10,124 bases of DNA from Prevotella sp. UBA2456 (GTDB taxonomy: Bacteria; Bacteroidota; Bacteroidia; Bacteroidales; Bacteroidaceae), in NCBI GenBank assembly GCA_002342415.1, contig DDPY01000041.1, forward strand, positions 1-10,124. The letters run 5' to 3'. This document shows, in pieces, positions 6,653 to 10,124 of the stretch. The notes below the pieces were generated by a model. That model searched no databases and was not told where the DNA came from. It was given only the letters and a program-made list of their open reading frames with translations. How positions within the stretch are numbered: the stretch's first letter is position 1; the number at the start of each line of letters is the position of its first letter. The position numbers and the translations under genes were made by a program.

Positions 6653-8808
6653 ATCAACTTGTCTTTATATTCAGTCATAACATATATTGTATCACCGTCA
6701 TCTTCAATGACAGCATCTTCTATTTTAGTATAAGAGAAATCATTTATCTGTTCCAATACAGAGCCAATCATTAGATGATGTTTCTTACATAGACTTTCAA
6801 CCTCTTCTCTCTTCCATAATTCTTTCGAGAGGAGAATTTTAAGTATAACCAAAAATACCTTATTCTCATGGGCAGTCGATTTTATGCTATCACCATCATC
6901 TTCAAAGATATCTGACAAAAGGTCTTGAGCCTGCTTTGTTTGCTCCTCGATTTCTGCAAGACGTTCGCCACTCAATGTGAATCCGTTCCTATTTGCAGTA
7001 CTTACTTTATCAATTGTGAATTCTGATGTATTTGTTACTTTCTCTATAGTCGCAAATTCTTCATCACTAGATATTAAACTACGATGAATTAATGTATGTA
7101 TAGCCTGGGATTTTATACCAAACAATGGGAGTATATCTTTTAATTTTTCTTCTCGTTTTGAAATAGATAGATAATCCAAACTAACTATTCTCGCTAAAAA
7201 AACACCATAATGATTCTTCAGTGTATCTGGTAATTTTTGGATGTCTTTTTTGTCTGTCTTAGTTAACTTGTAAGTTGACGACATAATCCAGCGAAAATAT
7301 GCTGCAAGATACCTTCGTGTAGGCACATGATTCACTTCTGCTTTAACTAAATCATCGATGAATAATGTATCGCTATTCGAAAATGTGGTACCTATAACAT
7401 TAACACAGACTTTTATTAACAATTCTAGCCGACGAGCTATCATTATGTCTATGTCTGCACTATTAGCATCTCTATATAGAATACATTTGTCCCCATAATT
7501 GAAACGCGTTTCATCAATTAGCATATTGGGAATAATACCATATCCTATTTTTCTAATACACTTAATTATGGACGTTATCTGGGACTTGTCAATTTTATTT
7601 TCAACTTTTATATTCTCATCTATACCTAAGATACAATTCGTAGAAATAACAGTGTACTCTTGAGCTTCCGTTTTTCTTTCCAATTTTTTTATATATGACA
7701 CGGCATCCTCATAATCGCAATAATTGAAAACCGATGGAAGTGTGAATAGAGAAAGTGTTGGAGATATTTTGCACAAAGATTTATATTCGCTTAATTGTCT
7801 GACTGTATTTTTAAAGAAGAACTTAAGACTTTTATCAATAATGCGACAAATAGGGAAGTTGTTTCCTTTCAATTTCACGTCAATCAAATAGTCCGAACAG
7901 AATAGTGCATCACATGTAGATCCTGACAATCGAAAGAATTGATAATCTTGTGATACATATAGATAACCTTCTAAAACTTCGGATTTCTCACCTTTTATAT
8001 ATTTTGAAAACTCAGTTTCAAAAAACAGTGATGCTTGTTGAAGCAAAAAGTCTGTGACAAGAAGCGTCGGAATATTACATTGTTTATATTTATTTATAAT
8101 TCTTCGACAAATCTCATGCAACGCATCCACTCTTGTATTATCTTTTATATTACAAACAATATTACTATGTACTATTTCAAATACATTATTGGGGAAAAAA
8201 TTGCTTATTGCTGCTTCTATAAATTGTTCAAACTCAGAGGCTATTATTCCGTCATCAAAGCATTGAGTATATAACTCTATAGTATGCTTAATAAGCTCAA
8301 TCCTTTCAGTATTATCTGTTGTGTCATCCACAAACATTCGAATTTGAAGCCCAAAGAGATGAAAATATAAACTTGCTGTTGACAATTCACACGAAGATAC
8401 GTTTCCTGCTAACCATGAAAGATATTCATATCTATGTGTTGGATGCATGTCATAATAGCAACTAAAAGGCTCAATTATCAAGCTCCCGTTTTCTATCGGG
8501 AGATTTTCTTGAATAACAGGTCCATAAATACGCGATAATTTATATTGTTTATTATACTGTTGATTATTATATTCAATTATATTATTTTTAAAAGAACGAG
8601 GGATTTCAAAATATTCACCAACATAGAAAAAGCCTCTCTTTATGATAAAGCCATTAATTTCTATTTGTTCTCCTGGTTTTATCCACTTACAAACAGATTC
8701 GTTTTCTGATATATTGTTTCTAAGCATGTTAACATGCTTATATTGTAAAGATTTTTGAATACTTTCATATTCAAACCAACCCATACGTGTATCTGGCACT
8801 TTATACAT
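6649..8808 (-). CDS. sngA: TerB_N/TerB_C-domain protein, SngA of a Shango-type system
   Basis: This 719-residue protein has a TerB_N-like region at about 40-160: WIKPGEQIEINGFIIKRGFF, then YEYLSWLAGN (127-136), then LYFHLFGLQIRMFVDD (147-162). It also has a TerB_C-like end. That includes LPLFGI before residue 600, then LSGERLAEIEEQTKQAQDLL starting near 612, an acidic FEDDGD, a wHTH-like stretch ELWKREEVESLCKKHHL, and a final acidic IEDDGDTIYVM. No obvious compact TerB core was recognised in the long, Cys-containing middle (about 170-560). The TerB superfamily is linked to metal binding and stress responses. In Shango this subunit partners the ATPase and helicase in phage defence. The start ATG overlaps the stop of the AbiGi-type gene by one base (TAATG). 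Composition is strongly AT-rich. The domain assignment is firm; the biochemical role is unknown. Confidence 0.88.
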   Translation of the reverse strand: MYKVPDTRMGWFEYESIQKSLQYKHVNMLRNNISENESVCKWIKPGEQIEINGFIIKRGFFYVGEYFEIPRSFKNNIIEYNNQQYNKQYKLSRIYGPVIQENLPIENGSLIIEPFSCYYDMHPTHRYEYLSWLAGNVSSCELSTASLYFHLFGLQIRMFVDDTTDNTERIELIKHTIELYTQCFDDGIIASEFEQFIEAAISNFFPNNVFEIVHSNIVCNIKDNTRVDALHEICRRIINKYKQCNIPTLLVTDFLLQQASLFFETEFSKYIKGEKSEVLEGYLYVSQDYQFFRLSGSTCDALFCSDYLIDVKLKGNNFPICRIIDKSLKFFFKNTVRQLSEYKSLCKISPTLSLFTLPSVFNYCDYEDAVSYIKKLERKTEAQEYTVISTNCILGIDENIKVENKIDKSQITSIIKCIRKIGYGIIPNMLIDETRFNYGDKCILYRDANSADIDIMIARRLELLIKVCVNVIGTTFSNSDTLFIDDLVKAEVNHVPTRRYLAAYFRWIMSSTYKLTKTDKKDIQKLPDTLKNHYGVFLARIVSLDYLSISKREEKLKDILPLFGIKSQAIHTLIHRSLISSDEEFATIEKVTNTSEFTIDKVSTANRNGFTLSGERLAEIEEQTKQAQDLLSDIFEDDGDSIKSTAHENKVFLVILKILLSKELWKREEVESLCKKHHLMIGSVLEQINDFSYTKIEDAVIEDDGDTIYVMTEYKDKLI

Positions 8809-9734
8809 TAGTAATCGCGTTCAATTTGTTCAAAAGAAGATATTTTGCTAATCAAATTCATTCGCTGGCTTTCAGAAAAATTACATCCGAGCGCATTGTT
8901 CCCTTTGTTGAGGCAGAAATGAATTAGAAGATTCCTTTCCAACTCCTTGGAGACAACAATATGAGTTATTAACGATGTTATATCTACACAATCGAAATGT
9001 AGATAAAGTTCAGAAGGGTAATTGTCCAATAGTTTTATCTTGTAATGCTCAAATTGCTCTTTTGAAATATATTTTAGCCAACCTAAATTTGGTGCTGGTC
9101 TGTTGCAATCTGGTATAATAATGCGCCATTCCCTCTCTGACATATAGTCATCTCCACATTTGCCTTGATATGGTTTAGAGAAGCCTATGATACTATCAAT
9201 TGCTGTTATTTTCTGTATTTCTTCTTTGTACTTCTCTCTTATTTCTGATCGCATAATTAAGTTGGAGAACTTCATTTCATCCCGCTTCTCACCTTTTCTA
9301 ATCTCTATACCTCCTATAGGCATTTCCGAAGATTCAATCTGAGAGATAAAACAACTCTTCTGAATTGAAAGTTCTTCCAGCTGTTCATCAAAAAATGGAT
9401 GGCACCTATATTGTACAGGGTTAAGCATGTATTTTGTTGCGTTAACAACATTAATTAAGGCTTCTCGATTAAAACCAATCATATAGTCGCCAAACTTCTT
9501 TCGATGTTCTTGCGTCCTAAGTAAAGGTATATCACAAAAAGAAATCATAGGTATTGCTATACCAACACTTGTGATTACTTTATTACCTCTCTTCAGTTCT
9601 ATATCCCAGCCTTGTTTCGCTACAATTTCACCAAAAGGTTCATAACAATATCCAAACCGTAAACCCTCAGTCAAGATATGCTTAAAAGCTCCGAAATCTC
9701 TTGTGAAATGAAATAGTGAAGAAGAATTTATCAT
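8808..9734 (-). CDS. AbiGi-family protein (putative abortive-infection component)
   Basis: This 308-residue protein matches the pattern of the AbiGi family as I know it. It opens SSLFHFTRDFGAFKHILTEG (4-23), then has IPMISFCDIPLLRTQEHRKK (61-80) followed by FGDYMIGFNREAL, then a NPVQYR stretch (105-110). The C-terminal half has GFSKPYQGK (184-192) and SEREWRIIIPD (199-209), also reminiscent of DUF2971 proteins. No transmembrane segment is seen. In lactococci AbiGi is paired with AbiGii and is described as the antitoxin-like half, but no AbiGii-like nucleotidyltransferase is present here. The gene is first in the operon. A stop codon four codons upstream fixes the ATG at 9734, and its own stop overlaps the sngA start. 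This suggests it is an added part of the Shango module, by inference only. The family name is fairly secure; the activity is not known to me. Confidence 0.8.
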   Translation of the reverse strand: MINSSSLFHFTRDFGAFKHILTEGLRFGYCYEPFGEIVAKQGWDIELKRGNKVITSVGIAIPMISFCDIPLLRTQEHRKKFGDYMIGFNREALINVVNATKYMLNPVQYRCHPFFDEQLEELSIQKSCFISQIESSEMPIGGIEIRKGEKRDEMKFSNLIMRSEIREKYKEEIQKITAIDSIIGFSKPYQGKCGDDYMSEREWRIIIPDCNRPAPNLGWLKYISKEQFEHYKIKLLDNYPSELYLHFDCVDITSLITHIVVSKELERNLLIHFCLNKGNNALGCNFSESQRMNLISKISSFEQIERDY

Positions 9735-9768
9735 ATTTGATGGACTTTACTTTTAGAGAATTGTCAAA

Positions 9769-9776
9769 TTCCGACC
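9769..9776 (-). promoter_or_regulatory. Possible operator: GGTCGGAA beside the operon promoter
   Basis: On the minus strand GGTCGGAA starts 1 nt after the -7 element and so covers the expected transcription start. It matches seven of eight bases of the GGTCGGAT unit repeated upstream of the XRE regulator gene. A repressor bound here would block initiation. The link to the regulator is an inference, since a 7-base match could be chance. Confidence 0.3.
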
Positions 9777-9777
9777 A

Positions 9778-9810
9778 CAAAGATATAAAAATAATTGCAA
9801 AACGAAGCAA
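9778..9810 (-). promoter_or_regulatory. Bacteroidota-type promoter for the AbiGi-Shango operon
   Basis: Minus-strand TATCTTTG (9785-9778) fits the Bacteroidota -7 consensus TAnnTTTG. Upstream, a partial -33 (TTG, 9810-9808) lies about 22 nt away, and another TTTG (9801-9798) lies 12 nt away, which is too close. The start of transcription would fall near 9771, giving a leader of roughly 37 nt before the ATG at 9734. There is no Shine-Dalgarno sequence, which is normal in this phylum. Confidence 0.6.
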
Positions 9811-10124
9811 TATATTGCTATTATCTGTGTTTATTTATGTTTTTTTCAAAGAAAAGACAGATTTTGGCAAGCCAAAGATGTTTTTATCATATCCGTTCGA
9901 ATTGGGTACAACTAATTACGATAGAATTAGCCATAGAAAACTCACAATAGGTTTGCTTCAAAGTGGCACACTCCGATCTAACGAAGTGAAGATGGGGTAT
10001 AAAACGCCTAATATCTCAACAGGCAAACACCTTAAAACACCGAAATTCTCAGTACGCTCATTCTGTTCTTGCGTTACTGTTCACAAACATAAACATTGTG
10101 CCTGCCTCGCTTTAGAGTCGCTTC

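Larger units (their letters stand above)
9735..10124. other. Right flank with promoter and an open rightward frame of doubtful coding status
   Basis: The minus strand carries the operon promoter at the inner end. On the plus strand one frame stays open from before 9740 (ATG 9740-9742) to the edge, about 128 codons; a second ATG lies at 9878. The predicted product begins MDFTFRELSNSD and later reads KMGYKTPNISTGKHLKTPKF. It has no domain I recognise, and its first part is simply AT-rich. Because the operon promoter lies inside it, a start at 9740 is doubtful. It could be a 5' gene fragment, a conserved element boundary, or chance. No minus-strand gene was found here beyond short frames. Confidence 0.4.

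Noticed and set aside
8035..8274. Rightward frames inside sngA
   Set aside because: Two short antisense frames without recognisable features, fully covered by the 719-residue gene. The frames at 2977-3378, 5307-5531 and 6258-6680 are rejected for the same reason.
8808..9734. Complete AbiG toxin-antitoxin pair
   Set aside because: The next gene is a TerB-type protein, and no AbiGii-like nucleotidyltransferase was found in the window.

Overview
The window looks like an accessory (defence-type) region of a Bacteroidota genome, Bacteroides- or Prevotella-like. The support is an AT-rich sequence, A-rich leaders with no Shine-Dalgarno motif before the starts examined, and a Bacteroidota-type -7 promoter element (TATCTTTG, minus strand, 9785-9778) just upstream of the first gene. 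The proteins also look like those common in that phylum. No taxonomic marker gene, tRNA, rRNA, integrase, transposase or CRISPR array was seen, so the assignment is an inference.

All seven confident genes are on the minus strand and read from right to left. The right flank (9735-10124) holds the promoter and an unexplained rightward open frame that runs off the edge. Then come: an AbiGi-family protein (9734-8808); a TerB_N/TerB_C protein (8808-6649); a BrxD-like P-loop ATPase (6652-5324); an Lhr/BrxHI-like DEAH-type (DELH) helicase (5315-3162); a two-helix membrane protein (3155-2415); an AlbA_2/Schlafen-type ATP-binding protein (2387-723); and a 95-residue XRE regulator (569-282). The first five genes are joined by a 1-nt overlap (TAATG), a 4-nt overlap (ATGA) and gaps of 8 and 6 nt, so they are very probably one transcript. 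The sixth follows after 27 nt. A 153-nt gap filled with short direct repeats separates the sixth gene from the regulator.

TerB-type protein, ATPase and helicase in this order match the anti-phage system Shango (sngA, sngB, sngC). The expected division of labour is that the TerB-type protein senses or scaffolds while the ATPase and helicase act on nucleic acid. What is less ordinary is the packaging. An AbiGi-family gene is translationally coupled in front of sngA, without its usual partner AbiGii, and a membrane-anchored protein lies 6 nt behind sngC. This suggests a five-gene extended Shango operon.

Two arrays of short repeats flank the regulator gene: seven GGTCGGAT-type units upstream (607-718) and five CCGACA units downstream (74-192), the latter mixed with inverted copies. 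They share a CCGAC core and 11-12-nt spacings. A GGTCGGAA copy lies 1 nt past the -7 element of the operon promoter, a possible operator. The arrays may be binding sites or the remains of repetitive coding linkers; the sequence alone does not decide. A likely plus-strand terminator at 81-124 implies a convergent gene beyond the left edge.
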